Positions 1 to 8,181 of a stretch of 64,000 nt of DNA are shown piece by piece. Below the pieces are notes generated by a model. That model saw nothing but the letters and a program-made list of their open reading frames with translations. It searched no databases and was not told the origin of the DNA. This DNA is from Pseudomonas sp. Tri1 (GTDB lineage Bacteria > Pseudomonadota > Gammaproteobacteria > Pseudomonadales > Pseudomonadaceae), in NCBI RefSeq assembly GCF_017968885.1, contig NZ_CP072913.1, positions 1,410,001-1,474,000 of the forward strand. Reading direction: 5' to 3'. Both the position numbers and the translations under genes were made by a program. The stretch's first letter is position 1; each line of letters opens with the position of its first letter.

Positions 1-134
1 AGAGCCGTCGGGTCGCGAGGAGGGCGGTTCGACGGTCGCTGGCCGGTGCTAAATTAAATTTTCCTCGCCCTCTGGCTTATCCTGCGCGCAAGCCGTTACT
101 GTGCGGCCAAAGAATAATACTCATCGGGGGGCGT

Positions 135-407
135 ATGAAGGTGTTTTGGGGGCTGGGGCGTTTACTGACCCTACTGTTCTGGTTGGTGGTGCTGGTCAAC
201 CTGATCCTACCGTTCGTCCATCCACTGCATCTGCTGGTCAACTTTGCCGCAGCGCTGCTACTGGCGGTGCATTTGCTGGAGCTGTTGTTGTTCAGGGCCA
301 GTTTTCGTGGCCGCCCTTCGCCTGGCCGCGATCGCCTGCGAGTGCTGCTGTTTGGCATCTTCCATCTGCAAACCATCCCGACCGCGCCAGAGGCTTCTCA
401 TGCGTAA
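135..407 (+). CDS. DUF1145 family small membrane protein
   Basis: A 90-residue protein dominated by two hydrophobic helices (about residues 6-27 and 29-53), followed by a basic cytosolic-type tail (R-rich, residues 54-70). The layout and the LGRLLTLLFWLVVLVNL-type start resemble the DUF1145/YhhL family of inner-membrane proteins, whose function is unknown. The start has a G-rich ribosome-binding region (ggggggc) just upstream. Its last 8 bases overlap the start of the downstream collagen-like gene, so the two are probably co-translated. Family assignment is by recognition, not by alignment. Confidence 0.7.
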   Translation: MKVFWGLGRLLTLLFWLVVLVNLILPFVHPLHLLVNFAAALLLAVHLLELLLFRASFRGRPSPGRDRLRVLLFGIFHLQTIPTAPEASHA

Positions 408-1158
408 ATTGTGTCTGCTCGTCGCATTCGTCTGCCCATGGGCTTCGGCTCAAGTGCTCCAGGTAGAAAGCCACTCGCTCATGCGCCTGCCCAATACCAC
501 CAGTACCTTGACCCTGGAACGGCTGGATGTGGCCGATTACGGCACCTTGCTGGTGCCTTCCAATGTCACTGAGTTGTCCATTGGCCAACTGCACCTGGGG
601 CGCGAGGCGCGGATCGCCATCGTGCCGGCGCAACAGGCCCTGGAAATGAAAGTCGCCCAGGCTGAATTGGCCGACGGCAGCCAGATCACTTCCCGGGGCG
701 CGCCGGGCACCTATACCAAGGCGGCCCGGCCGGGGCGCAATCTCAACCTGCGTTTCAGTGCCTTGAACGCGCCGCTGTTGTCGGTGGATGCCCGCGGCGG
801 TACCGGTGCGCCGGGTTTCGTCGGCCTGGACGGCGCCAATGGCAAGGCTCCGGGTTGCACCTGGGGTTCGGCCGGCCGCGGTGCTGACGGCAGTAATGGC
901 AGCGATGGGCAGCCTGGGGCCGCCGGTGCGCTGGTGCGCCTCGAAGTACCCCGTGCGTATCCCGCCGAACAGATCAAGGTGGTGGTGGACGGTGGTGCGG
1001 GTGGTGCGGCGGGGCCCGGTGGCAAACCGGGGGCCGGGGGCAAGGCCAAGGGCTGTCTCGTCTATACGGCCGACGGCGGCAAGAGCGGTCGGCCTGGCGC
1101 CGCCGGCCAGCCGGGGCCTGCCGGCGCGGCGGGGGCGGTGACGGTGCAGCGGTTCTAA
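400..1158 (+). CDS. Secreted collagen-like (Gly-X-Y rich) protein
   Basis: 252 residues from the ATG at 400, chosen because a signal peptide follows directly (residues 1-17, cleavage after A-S-A). Residues 18-130 look like a beta-rich adhesin-like region. Two glycine-rich segments follow (about 133-177 and 198-247) with collagen-like G-X-Y triplets such as G-Q-P-G-P-A-G, separated by a short beta segment, and with a Cys in each segment (C153, C219) that could pair. Such proteins are usually exported and may form triple helices or surface fibres; no LPXTG, autotransporter or other anchor is visible. The start overlaps the DUF1145 gene. The exact function is unknown. Confidence 0.8.
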   Translation: MRKLCLLVAFVCPWASAQVLQVESHSLMRLPNTTSTLTLERLDVADYGTLLVPSNVTELSIGQLHLGREARIAIVPAQQALEMKVAQAELADGSQITSRGAPGTYTKAARPGRNLNLRFSALNAPLLSVDARGGTGAPGFVGLDGANGKAPGCTWGSAGRGADGSNGSDGQPGAAGALVRLEVPRAYPAEQIKVVVDGGAGGAAGPGGKPGAGGKAKGCLVYTADGGKSGRPGAAGQPGPAGAAGAVTVQRF

Positions 1159-1176
1159 GTGTTTGACGGAGCCTGA

Positions 1177-1266
1177 TGTGGGAGCGAGCTTGCTCGCGAT
1201 TGCGGTTTGTCAGTCATATAAAGGCTGAATTGATCCACCGCTATCGCGAGCAAGCTCGCTCCCACA
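1177..1266. repeat. REPIN (inverted REP pair)
   Basis: Two REP units face each other: TGTGGGAGCGAGCTTGCTCG at the left and its reverse complement at the right, separated by a variable loop. Each unit is itself a hairpin (GAGCGAGC/GCTCGC). Lies between the 3' ends of the collagen-like gene and the convergent CopD-type gene. Confidence 0.93.
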
Positions 1267-1282
1267 GGGCCTTGTGCAACTT

Positions 1283-1747
1283 TTAGAACATCGGCCGCGC
1301 AGCGCCAATGGCCACCACCAGTAAGCCGATCAACAGATTGATCCCCACCAGTTTGCGAATCTTCCCCAGCACCGCCGCACCCGCCGGCCAGTCCTGGGCC
1401 GTCACCGCACTACGCAAGGCCGGCAACTGTAGCCCCTGGATACGGATAAACAGCGCGGTCATCACCACATACAAGCCCATCATGACCTGCACATAACGCG
1501 GCGCGGTTTCGAAACCGGCAAAGCGCACGTGGATCAGGCCGACACCGCTGATCGGCAAAAGCACTACCGCCACCCAGACCCAAACGAAAAAACGCTGAAA
1601 CACTTCTAGCCACAACTTGAGTCGGGCAGGGCCTTCAAGGGCCGTCATAGCGGCGGGGCGCAGGACCACCCAGGCGAAGAACATGCCGCCGACCCAAACC
1701 AGGGCCGCCAGCAAGTGCAGGGTGTAGACGAGGGCAAAGGGTGTCAT
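1283..1747 (-). CDS. CopD-type four-helix integral membrane protein
   Basis: 154 residues with four predicted membrane helices (about 5-27, 48-70, 82-100, 132-152). The first helix carries LHLLAALVWVGGMFFAW, the His-containing signature of the CopD-like family (the C-terminal membrane domain of CopD copper-resistance proteins and related hypothetical proteins). Histidine 11 could ligate heme or copper, but a role is not shown. It sits alone between a REPIN and the divergent dinG gene, 99 bases away. Family call is good; substrate or function is not known. Confidence 0.75.
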   Translation of the reverse strand: MTPFALVYTLHLLAALVWVGGMFFAWVVLRPAAMTALEGPARLKLWLEVFQRFFVWVWVAVVLLPISGVGLIHVRFAGFETAPRYVQVMMGLYVVMTALFIRIQGLQLPALRSAVTAQDWPAGAAVLGKIRKLVGINLLIGLLVVAIGAARPMF

Positions 1748-1846
1748 TGAGTTACTCCGTTCTGCGCAGGATTCATTAGCGGGGTATGATAGCCGCCGAT
1801 CCGAACCACTGAAAATTTATCCAGCGTTTTTAGCGCCCGACCATTC

Positions 1847-3991
1847 ATGATCAGCACCGAACTCAAAACCACGATCCAGGGCGCCTATTCGCGTTTTCTC
1901 GAAGCCAAGAGCCTCAAGCCGCGATATGGCCAGCGCCTGATGATTGCCGAAGTGGCAAAAGTCCTGGGTGACATCGACACCGACGACGAAGGCCGGCGCA
2001 GTGGCGAGCCCGCCGTGGTGGCGGTGGAGGCCGGCACCGGTACTGGCAAGACCGTGGCCTACAGCCTGGCGGCGATTCCCACCGCCAAGGCCGCTGGCAA
2101 GCGCTTGGTGATTGCCACCGCTACCGTCGCCCTGCAAGAACAGATCGTCTACAAGGACTTGCCCGACCTGATGCGCAACAGCGGGCTGAATTTCAGCTTT
2201 GCGCTGGCCAAGGGGCGTGGGCGCTACATGTGCCTGTCCAAGCTCGACATGCTACTGCAGGAAGGCCAGGCGCAGACCGCCACGGCCCAGCTGTTCGAGG
2301 AAGAAGGCTTCAAGATCGAGGTCGATGAGGCCAGCCAGAAGCTGTTTACCAGCATGATCGAGAAATTGGCCGGCAATAAGTGGGACGGCGACCGCGACAG
2401 CTGGTCCACGGCCCTGGAAGACGCCGACTGGTCTCGCCTGACCACCGATCATAGCCAGTGCACCAACCGTCATTGCCCCAACTTCGGCCAGTGTGCTTTC
2501 TACAAGGCTCGCGAAGGCATGGGCAAGGTCGACGTCATCGTCACCAACCACGACATGGTGCTGGCCGACCTGGCCCTGGGTGGAGGCGCGGTGCTGCCGG
2601 ACCCGCGAGACACGATCTACGTGTTCGACGAAGGTCACCACCTGCCGGACAAGGCTATCGGCCATTTCGCCCATTACACCCGGCTGCGTTCCACCGCTGA
2701 CTGGCTGGAAACCACCGCCAAGAACCTCACCAAACTGTTGGCCCAGCATCCGTTGCCGGGAGACCTGGGCAAGTTCATCGAGCAAGTGCCGGAGCTGGCG
2801 CGGGAAATCAAGACCAACCAGCAGTTCATGTTCACCGCTTGCGAGCAAGTGGCCGATTTCAAGCCCGGCGAAGACGTCGAAGGCCGCGAGCGGCCACGCC
2901 ATCGTTTCGTCGGTGGGGTGATCCCCGAGCACATGCGCGAAATGGGCATTGAGCTCAAGAAAGGCTTCGCCCGCCTGACCGATCTCTTCACCCGCCTGAC
3001 CGACCTGCTCAAGGAGGGCATGGATGGCGAGGTCAACATCGGCATCGCCAGCAACCAGGCCGAGGAATGGTATCCGCTGTTCGGCAGTCTGTTGTCCCGC
3101 TCCCAGGGCAACTGGGAGCTGTGGACGGCCTTCACCGCCGAGGATCCGGAAGACAACCCGCCGATGGCGCGTTGGCTGACCTTGGCCGAAAGCGGTTCGC
3201 TGTTCGACATCGAGGTCAATGCCAGCCCGATCCTGGCGGCGGAAATGCTGCGTCGCAACCTGTGGAACGTGGCCTATGGCGCGCTGGTGACGTCCGCGAC
3301 GCTGACTGCCCTGGGCACGTTCGACCGCTTCCGCATGCGGGCCGGCTTGCCGAAGAAAGCCGTGACCGCCGTGGTTCCGAGCCCGTTCCACCATGCTGAC
3401 GCCGGTGTGCTGCGAGTGCCGGATCTCAAGGCCGATCCACGGGATGCTGCTGCCCACACTGCGGCGATCATCCGCGACCTACCGGAACTGGTAGAAGGCT
3501 CGCGGGGCACCCTGGTGCTGTTTTCCTCGCGCAAACAGATGCAGGACGTGTTCGATGGGCTTGACCGTGACTGGCGCAAACAGGTGTTCATCCAGGGCAA
3601 CCTGTCGAAGCAGGAAACCCTGAACAAGCACAAGGCGCGGGTCGACGGCGGGGATTCCAGTGTGCTGTTCGGCCTGGCGAGTTTTGCCGAAGGCGTGGAT
3701 TTGCCCGGTGCCTATTGTGAACACGTGGTGATCGCCAAGATCCCGTTCTCCGTCCCTGACGATCCGGTGGAAGCCGCGCTGGCTGAGTGGATCGAAGCCC
3801 GTGGCGGCAACCCGTTCATGGAAATCTCGGTGCCGGACGCTTCGCTGAAACTGGTCCAGGCCTGTGGCCGATTGCTGCGGACCGAAGAGGACCGCGGCAC
3901 CATCACCTTGCTCGACCGGCGGCTGGTGACCCAACGCTATGGCAAGGCGATCCTCAACGCGCTGCCGCCGTTTCGGCGGGAGATTTCCTGA
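1847..3991 (+). CDS. dinG: ATP-dependent DNA helicase DinG
   Basis: 714 residues, the length expected for DinG, an XPD-like superfamily 2 5'-3' helicase that unwinds forked DNA, D-loops and R-loops. Walker A is EAGTGTGKT (61-69), the Walker B/DEAH-type box is V-F-D-E-G-H (259-264), and four iron-sulfur cluster cysteines are present at 129, 205, 210 and 216 (the last three in C-T-N-R-H-C-P-N-F-G-Q-C). The helicase C-terminal half includes SATLTALGTF and the arginine-finger motif Q-A-C-G-R-L-L-R near 675. No LexA box (CTGT-N8-ACAG) was seen upstream, so SOS control cannot be claimed here. No strong Shine-Dalgarno precedes the ATG; the N-terminus fits the family. Confidence 0.95.
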   Translation: MISTELKTTIQGAYSRFLEAKSLKPRYGQRLMIAEVAKVLGDIDTDDEGRRSGEPAVVAVEAGTGTGKTVAYSLAAIPTAKAAGKRLVIATATVALQEQIVYKDLPDLMRNSGLNFSFALAKGRGRYMCLSKLDMLLQEGQAQTATAQLFEEEGFKIEVDEASQKLFTSMIEKLAGNKWDGDRDSWSTALEDADWSRLTTDHSQCTNRHCPNFGQCAFYKAREGMGKVDVIVTNHDMVLADLALGGGAVLPDPRDTIYVFDEGHHLPDKAIGHFAHYTRLRSTADWLETTAKNLTKLLAQHPLPGDLGKFIEQVPELAREIKTNQQFMFTACEQVADFKPGEDVEGRERPRHRFVGGVIPEHMREMGIELKKGFARLTDLFTRLTDLLKEGMDGEVNIGIASNQAEEWYPLFGSLLSRSQGNWELWTAFTAEDPEDNPPMARWLTLAESGSLFDIEVNASPILAAEMLRRNLWNVAYGALVTSATLTALGTFDRFRMRAGLPKKAVTAVVPSPFHHADAGVLRVPDLKADPRDAAAHTAAIIRDLPELVEGSRGTLVLFSSRKQMQDVFDGLDRDWRKQVFIQGNLSKQETLNKHKARVDGGDSSVLFGLASFAEGVDLPGAYCEHVVIAKIPFSVPDDPVEAALAEWIEARGGNPFMEISVPDASLKLVQACGRLLRTEEDRGTITLLDRRLVTQRYGKAILNALPPFRREIS

Positions 3992-4008
3992 TAGGTGCAT
4001 GACTTGCA

Positions 4009-4036
4009 GTGGCGAGGGCGCTTGCTCCCTCGCCAC
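4009..4036. repeat. GTGGCGAGGG-type palindromic repeat
   Basis: An inverted repeat GTGGCGAGGG ... CCCTCGCCAC just after dinG. The same arms occur at 17661, 39081, 41734 and (half) 60317, so this is a dispersed family distinct from the GTGGGAGCGAGC REPs. It may also act as a transcript-end hairpin. Confidence 0.8.
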
Positions 4037-4143
4037 AAAGGCCAGTACCAGTCCGGTCAGCCGTCTTGCGGCGGTTCCCAAAAGCCTGAATGGCTGAAAC
4101 AATGCCAGCACTTTAAAAAGTGTTTGTTTCAAAGGAGTTGCGG

Positions 4144-5289
4144 GTGCAGATTCAAGGCCATTATGAGCTTCAGTTCGAGGCGGTGCGTGAAGCCTTCGCG
4201 GCGCTGTTCGATGATCCCCAGGAGCGTGGCGCGGCGTTGTGCATTCAAGTCGCTGGCCGGACCGTGGTCGACCTGTGGGCCGGTACCGCTGACAAGGATG
4301 GCAGCGAAGCCTGGCACAGCGACACCATCGCCAATCTGTTTTCCTGCACCAAGACGTTTACCGCTGTCACAGCCTTGCAATTGGTGGCCGAGGGCAAGTT
4401 GCAGCTGGATGCCCCGGTCGCCCGCTATTGGCCGGAATTTGCCGCAGCCGGCAAGCAATCCATCACCCTGCGCCAGCTGCTATGCCATCAGGCTGGATTG
4501 CCGGCGCTGCGTGAATTGCTGCCGCCCGAAGCACTGTATGACTGGCAAACCATGGTCGATGCCCTGGCCGCTGAAACACCTTGGTGGACGCCGGGCGAGG
4601 GCCACGGCTACGCCGCGATCACCTACGGTTGGCTGATCGGTGAGCTGCTGCGTCGGGCCGATGGACGTGGCCCAGGGGAGTCCATCGTGGCCCGGGTCGC
4701 CAAGCCATTGGGCCTGGATTTCCACGTAGGCCTGGCCGATGAGGAGTTTCATCGCGTGGCCCACATTGCCCGTGGCAAAGGCAACGTTGGTGATGCGGCG
4801 GCCCAGCGCCTGCTGCAGGTGACGATGCGCGAACCCACGGCCATGACCACCCGGGCCTTCACCAACCCGCCATCGATCATGACCAGCACCAACAAGCCGG
4901 AGTGGCGACGCATGCAGCAACCGGCGGCCAACGGCCACGGCAATGCGCGGAGCCTGGCCGGGTTCTACGCCGGTCTGTTGGACGGCAGCCTGCTGGAAGG
5001 CGAAATGCTCGACGAACTGACTCGCCAGCACAGCCTCGGCGAGGACAAGACACTGTTGACCCGGACCCGTTTCGGCCTGGGTTGCATGCTCGATCAGCCG
5101 GATGTTCCGAACGCGACCTACGGCCTTGGCCCACGGGCATTCGGTCATCCGGGGGCGGGAGGCTCTACCGGGTTTGCCGATCCGGAACAGGATGTGGCTT
5201 TTGGCTTCGTGACCAACACACTCGGGCCTTATGTGTTGATGGATCCGCGCGCGCAGAACCTTGCGAGGGTGCTTGCCACTTGTCTGTAA
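4144..5289 (+). CDS. Serine hydrolase of the beta-lactamase/EstB esterase family
   Basis: 381 residues from the GTG at 4144, chosen because AAAGGAG ends six bases upstream; an in-frame GTG at 4120 is less likely. The catalytic S-x-x-K tetrad is S-C-T-K (67-70) in L-F-S-C-T-K-T-F. Downstream G-Y-A-A-I-T-Y-G matches the second active-site Tyr region of class C-like carboxylesterases. There is no signal peptide, so the protein should be cytosolic, which fits an esterase or peptide hydrolase rather than a drug-inactivating beta-lactamase. A conserved G-x-x-G near the C-terminus (G-H-P-G-A-G-G-S) stands in for the KTG box. Substrate unknown. Confidence 0.85.
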   Translation: MQIQGHYELQFEAVREAFAALFDDPQERGAALCIQVAGRTVVDLWAGTADKDGSEAWHSDTIANLFSCTKTFTAVTALQLVAEGKLQLDAPVARYWPEFAAAGKQSITLRQLLCHQAGLPALRELLPPEALYDWQTMVDALAAETPWWTPGEGHGYAAITYGWLIGELLRRADGRGPGESIVARVAKPLGLDFHVGLADEEFHRVAHIARGKGNVGDAAAQRLLQVTMREPTAMTTRAFTNPPSIMTSTNKPEWRRMQQPAANGHGNARSLAGFYAGLLDGSLLEGEMLDELTRQHSLGEDKTLLTRTRFGLGCMLDQPDVPNATYGLGPRAFGHPGAGGSTGFADPEQDVAFGFVTNTLGPYVLMDPRAQNLARVLATCL

Positions 5290-5408
5290 AACGCCATTGA
5301 AGGCGGCGGGCACAGGAACCTCGTGTCCTTTTCAGTTTCCAAGCGTCTGTTTATGCGGCCCGAACATGGCCTTTTGTTTTTTCATTTACATTATTTTGTG
5401 GATATCCA

Positions 5409-6521
5409 ATGTCATCGAATAAAACCCTCGCTCTGGCGCTGTGCTTCGCTATTACCGGTTGCGCACAAACCCCACAAAATGATGCCGAGAACGGCAGTAG
5501 CTGGTGGCCGTTCGGGGCCTCCGACAAGGTTGCGACTAAAGATGCGGCGCCAGCGGCGCCCCTGAAGCCGGCAGCCGTCGCGCCACAGGTCAAGGCCGAG
5601 AGTGCCACCCACTGGTGGTGGCCGTTCTCCTCCGATGACGCCGCCGACGTTGCCAAGAAAGACGAAATCAAACCTCAAGCCAAGCCTGAAGCCCAGGCAC
5701 CGGCGAACGTCGCCAAGGCTGAAGCCGAAAGCAACGGCAAGTGGTGGTGGCCGTTCGGCGGCAAGGATCAGGAAACCGCCAAGGCAGTGCCAATGCCCGA
5801 CCCGAAAGTCACCCAGGCCTGGCTTGACGATTACGAGCCGAAATTGCGCACCGCTATCAAGGACAGCAAGCTTGAGCTTGAGCGCCGCGACAATGTGCTG
5901 GTGGTGACCGCGCCAGTGGATAGCTCTTTCAACCCTGACCGCCCTGCGATGTTGCTCCCAGTGACCCTTGGCCCGTTCACTCGCGTTGCCAAGGTCCTCG
6001 AAGCCGACCCGAAAACCGCCGTGCTGATTCTTGGTCACGCCGACACTTCCGGCGCTGCGCCAGCCAACCTGAAACTCAGCCAGGAGCGTGCCCAGTCCGT
6101 GGCGGCGATTTTCCGTCTCAGCGGCTTGCAACGTGATCGCCTGATGCTGCGCGGCATGGGCGCGGTCGCACCCCGTGCGGCCAACGATAGCGTGGAAGGC
6201 CGTGCCTTGAACCGTCGCGTGGAATTGCTGGTGACACCGGCAAACACCATGGTTGCGCTGCTGAGCAAGTACAACATGCCGGCCCCTGCGCCAATGACGC
6301 TGGTGGCGGCCCAAGACGTGAAACCTGTCGCCCCCGCTCCAGCGCCTGTAGCTAAAAAAGCCGCGACCACGGCCACCAAAAAAGCTCCAGCCAAAAAGAC
6401 CGTCGCCAAGGCTCCTGCGAAGAAAGCTGCGACCAAAGCGCCCGCGGCGAAGAAACCTCAACCGGCCAAAGCCGCCACCGATACCAAGAAAGTCGCGGCC
6501 GCCGATACTCCCAAGCAGTGA
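5409..6521 (+). CDS. OmpA-family lipoprotein with W-W-P-F repeats and Lys/Ala-rich tail
   Basis: 370 residues. A type II signal peptide ends at lipobox I-T-G-C (C18). Three evenly spaced tryptophan motifs follow: S-W-W-P-F (31-35), H-W-W-W-P-F (68-73) and K-W-W-W-P-F (111-116), joined by Ala/Pro/Lys linkers of about 38 residues. Residues 205-275 form an OmpA C-terminal peptidoglycan-binding domain with G-H-A-D-T-S-G, N-L-x-L-S-x-x-R-A-x-x-V and R-A-L-N-R-R-V-E-L. From about 313 to the end is a low-complexity Lys/Ala/Pro tail (A-P-A-K-K type) like AlgP or histone H1. Probably an outer-membrane lipoprotein bound to the cell wall; role of the repeats and tail is unknown. pdxH follows after 24 bases. 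Confidence 0.88.
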   Translation: MSSNKTLALALCFAITGCAQTPQNDAENGSSWWPFGASDKVATKDAAPAAPLKPAAVAPQVKAESATHWWWPFSSDDAADVAKKDEIKPQAKPEAQAPANVAKAEAESNGKWWWPFGGKDQETAKAVPMPDPKVTQAWLDDYEPKLRTAIKDSKLELERRDNVLVVTAPVDSSFNPDRPAMLLPVTLGPFTRVAKVLEADPKTAVLILGHADTSGAAPANLKLSQERAQSVAAIFRLSGLQRDRLMLRGMGAVAPRAANDSVEGRALNRRVELLVTPANTMVALLSKYNMPAPAPMTLVAAQDVKPVAPAPAPVAKKAATTATKKAPAKKTVAKAPAKKAATKAPAAKKPQPAKAATDTKKVAAADTPKQ

Positions 6522-6545
6522 TGGGCTAACCACAAGGAACGCGCC

Positions 6546-7193
6546 ATGACCCAAGCGCTGGCTGATATGCGCCGCGATTACACCCGCGATGGCCTGACCG
6601 AGGCGCAAGCCCCGGCCGAGCCGTTCGCGCTGTTCCACCAATGGTTCGCCGATGCGGTGAAAACCGAGCAGGCCCCGGTGGAGGCCAATGCCATGACCCT
6701 GGCGACAGTGGATGCCGAAGGGCGCCCTCATTGCCGAATCCTGCTGCTCAAAGGACTGGACGCCCAGGGCTTCACGTTTTTCACCAATTACGACAGCGCC
6801 AAGGGCCAGCAGCTGGCAGGCAATCCCTTCGCGGCCATGACGTTTTTCTGGCCGACCCTGGAGCGCCAGGTGCGCATCGAGGGCAAAGTGGTAAAGGTCA
6901 CGGCGCAGGAGTCGGACGCCTATTACCAAGTGCGGCCACTGGGCAGCCGTCTCGGTGCCTGGGCCTCGCCCCAGAGCCGGGTGATTGCCGGTCGCGGTGA
7001 GCTGGAAGACTTGCTCAAGGCCACGGAACAACGCTTCAGCGACAATCAACCACATTGCCCTGAGCATTGGGGCGGTTATCGTCTGCTGCCCGAGCGCATT
7101 GAATTCTGGCAAGGTCGCCCGAGCCGCCTGCACGATCGCCTCAACTACCGCCTGCAAGGGGCGGACTGGGTTCGCGAGCGTCTGGCGCCTTAG
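6546..7193 (+). CDS. pdxH: Pyridoxine/pyridoxamine 5'-phosphate oxidase
   Basis: 215 residues, the normal length. PdxH is an FMN enzyme that oxidises PNP and PMP to pyridoxal 5'-phosphate, the last step of vitamin B6 synthesis and salvage. Recognised by the N-terminal M-R-R-D-Y segment (M-x-x-M-R-x-x-Y family type), the FMN-binding R-I-L-L-L-K-G-L-D and [10 protein letters not shown], the S-x-x-S-x-x-G-x-W-A-S-P-Q-S core ([11 protein letters not shown] near 138-148), and the C-terminal [23 protein letters not shown] precedes the ATG. It lies directly behind the OmpA lipoprotein gene. Its 3' end overlaps the convergent small gene by 53 bases. Confidence 0.96.
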   Translation: MTQALADMRRDYTRDGLTEAQAPAEPFALFHQWFADAVKTEQAPVEANAMTLATVDAEGRPHCRILLLKGLDAQGFTFFTNYDSAKGQQLAGNPFAAMTFFWPTLERQVRIEGKVVKVTAQESDAYYQVRPLGSRLGAWASPQSRVIAGRGELEDLLKATEQRFSDNQPHCPEHWGGYRLLPERIEFWQGRPSRLHDRLNYRLQGADWVRERLAP

Positions 7194-7422
7194 CGCGATA
7201 ACCTGCAGCAGCGGTTTGCAGCCATTGCTGCAGGTCCCGGCGCTTGATGCCTTGCTCCCGGGCGCGGGCCAGTTGTTGCAGCATGTAGGTTTTTTTCTGC
7301 TCATCCTGCCCCGCCAACGACAGCGCCAGGTCGCGGTCCACCCAGCGCTTGATGCGCACATACAGCCACCAGTGGAAGTACAGACCGGCCACGGTGGTGG
7401 CGACTATGATGAAATAATCCAT
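7141..7422 (-). CDS. Conserved hypothetical small membrane-anchored protein
   Basis: 93 residues. One N-terminal membrane helix (about 3-21) is followed by a basic, helical cytosolic part ([11 protein letters not shown], then [23 protein letters not shown]) and a Pro-rich end. I recognise it only as a hypothetical protein of the kind found beside pdxH in Pseudomonas. The last 53 bases run antisense into the pdxH 3' end, so the C-terminal 17 residues are constrained by both genes. It has no clear strong ribosome-binding site. Function unknown. Confidence 0.65.
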   Translation of the reverse strand: MDYFIIVATTVAGLYFHWWLYVRIKRWVDRDLALSLAGQDEQKKTYMLQQLARAREQGIKRRDLQQWLQTAAAGYRAKAPDAREPSPPLAGGS

Positions 7423-7592
7423 GAAAAATCCTTGGGTCGGTGACGCAGATATCGGAAATTGGCGCTACTGTGAGAGGGATTTTTCGGGCGCGCCTGTATT
7501 GCACCTGAATGAAACCAATTTTATCCCGGCGGGGCCGTGACAGGCGTCAAGCTGCGGAGTTTAATGAATACCTGTCTTTTGGAGTTGATGCT

Positions 7593-8057
7593 ATGCGTAA
7601 GTCTGTTTTGCTGGTTGCTTCTTTTTCCACGATGGCGATGTTGCTCACTGGCTGTCAGTCGAGCCTGACCGGTGACTCCTACTCCCGTGACGAAGCGCGT
7701 CGCGTGCAGACGATTCGTATGGGGACCATCGAAGCCCTGCGTCCGGTCAAGATCGAAGGCACCAAGACCCCAATCGGCGGTGCGGCCGGTGCAGTGGTCG
7801 GTGGTGTGGGCGGTAGCGCCATCGGTGGCGGTCGTGGCAGCATCGTCGCCGCGGTGATCGGCGCTGTGGCCGGTGGCCTGATCGGCTCCGCTACTGAAGA
7901 AGGCCTGACTCGCACCCAGGGTGTGGAAATCACCGTTCGCGAAGACGACGGCAGCATGCGTGCCTATGTGCAGCAGGTTCAGGAAAACGAGGTGTTCCGT
8001 GTGGGTGAGCGGGTTCGTATTTCCACTGTGGGTGGCACGAGTCGCGTATCGCACTAA
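7593..8057 (+). CDS. Glycine-zipper 2TM outer-membrane lipoprotein (SlyB/Pcp-like)
   Basis: 154 residues from the ATG at 7593, preceded by GGAG; a longer in-frame start at 7509 would bury the signal peptide. The lipobox is L-L-T-G-C (C21). Residues 59-97 form the double glycine-zipper hairpin (G-G-A-A-G-A-V-V-G-G-V-G-G, then A-V-I-G-A-V-A-G-G-L-I-G) typical of the Rick_17kDa/2TM lipoproteins such as SlyB and OmcA-like proteins. The C-terminal part (E-I-T-V-R-E-D-D-G-S to V-R-I-S-T-V-G-G) is the usual beta domain. Such proteins stabilise the outer membrane; in some bacteria they answer to PhoPQ. A strong terminator follows. Confidence 0.88.
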   Translation: MRKSVLLVASFSTMAMLLTGCQSSLTGDSYSRDEARRVQTIRMGTIEALRPVKIEGTKTPIGGAAGAVVGGVGGSAIGGGRGSIVAAVIGAVAGGLIGSATEEGLTRTQGVEITVREDDGSMRAYVQQVQENEVFRVGERVRISTVGGTSRVSH

Positions 8058-8078
8058 GCGGGAGTGGGTAAGAGAGAG

Positions 8079-8117
8079 CGGCGCTTTTTCCGGGAATGGA
8101 AAGCGCCGTTTTTTTTG
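8079..8117 (+). terminator. Rho-independent terminator of the glycine-zipper lipoprotein gene
   Basis: A nine-base perfect stem, CGGCGCTTT/AAAGCGCCG, with a 13-base loop, followed by eight T residues. It starts 21 bases after the stop codon. Confidence 0.9.
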
Positions 8118-8128
8118 GGAGACTGGTG

Positions 8129-8162
8129 TGTATATCCGTTAGCGCAGCAATGGATATACACC
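8129..8162. repeat. Inverted repeat between convergent genes
   Basis: GTGTATATCC and GGATATACAC form a ten-base perfect stem with a 14-base loop, in the short gap between the lipoprotein terminator and the end of nhaA. It could be a bidirectional terminator-like hairpin or a copy of a dispersed element; no T tract follows on either strand. Confidence 0.6.
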
Positions 8163-8181
8163 CCCCTCAGGCAACCAGGAA

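Noticed and set aside
1748..1846. LexA/SOS box upstream of dinG
   Set aside because: No CTGT-N8-ACAG match was found in the 99-base spacer, although DinG is SOS-induced in E. coli.
4144..5289. The serine hydrolase as an antibiotic-inactivating beta-lactamase
   Set aside because: There is no signal peptide, and the sequence is closest to the EstB esterase type, so drug inactivation is not supported.
5412..7361. A 649-residue open frame on the minus strand opposite the OmpA lipoprotein and pdxH
   Set aside because: Antisense to two genes with clear homologues; composition is biased (Gly/Arg/His) and no start signal was seen.
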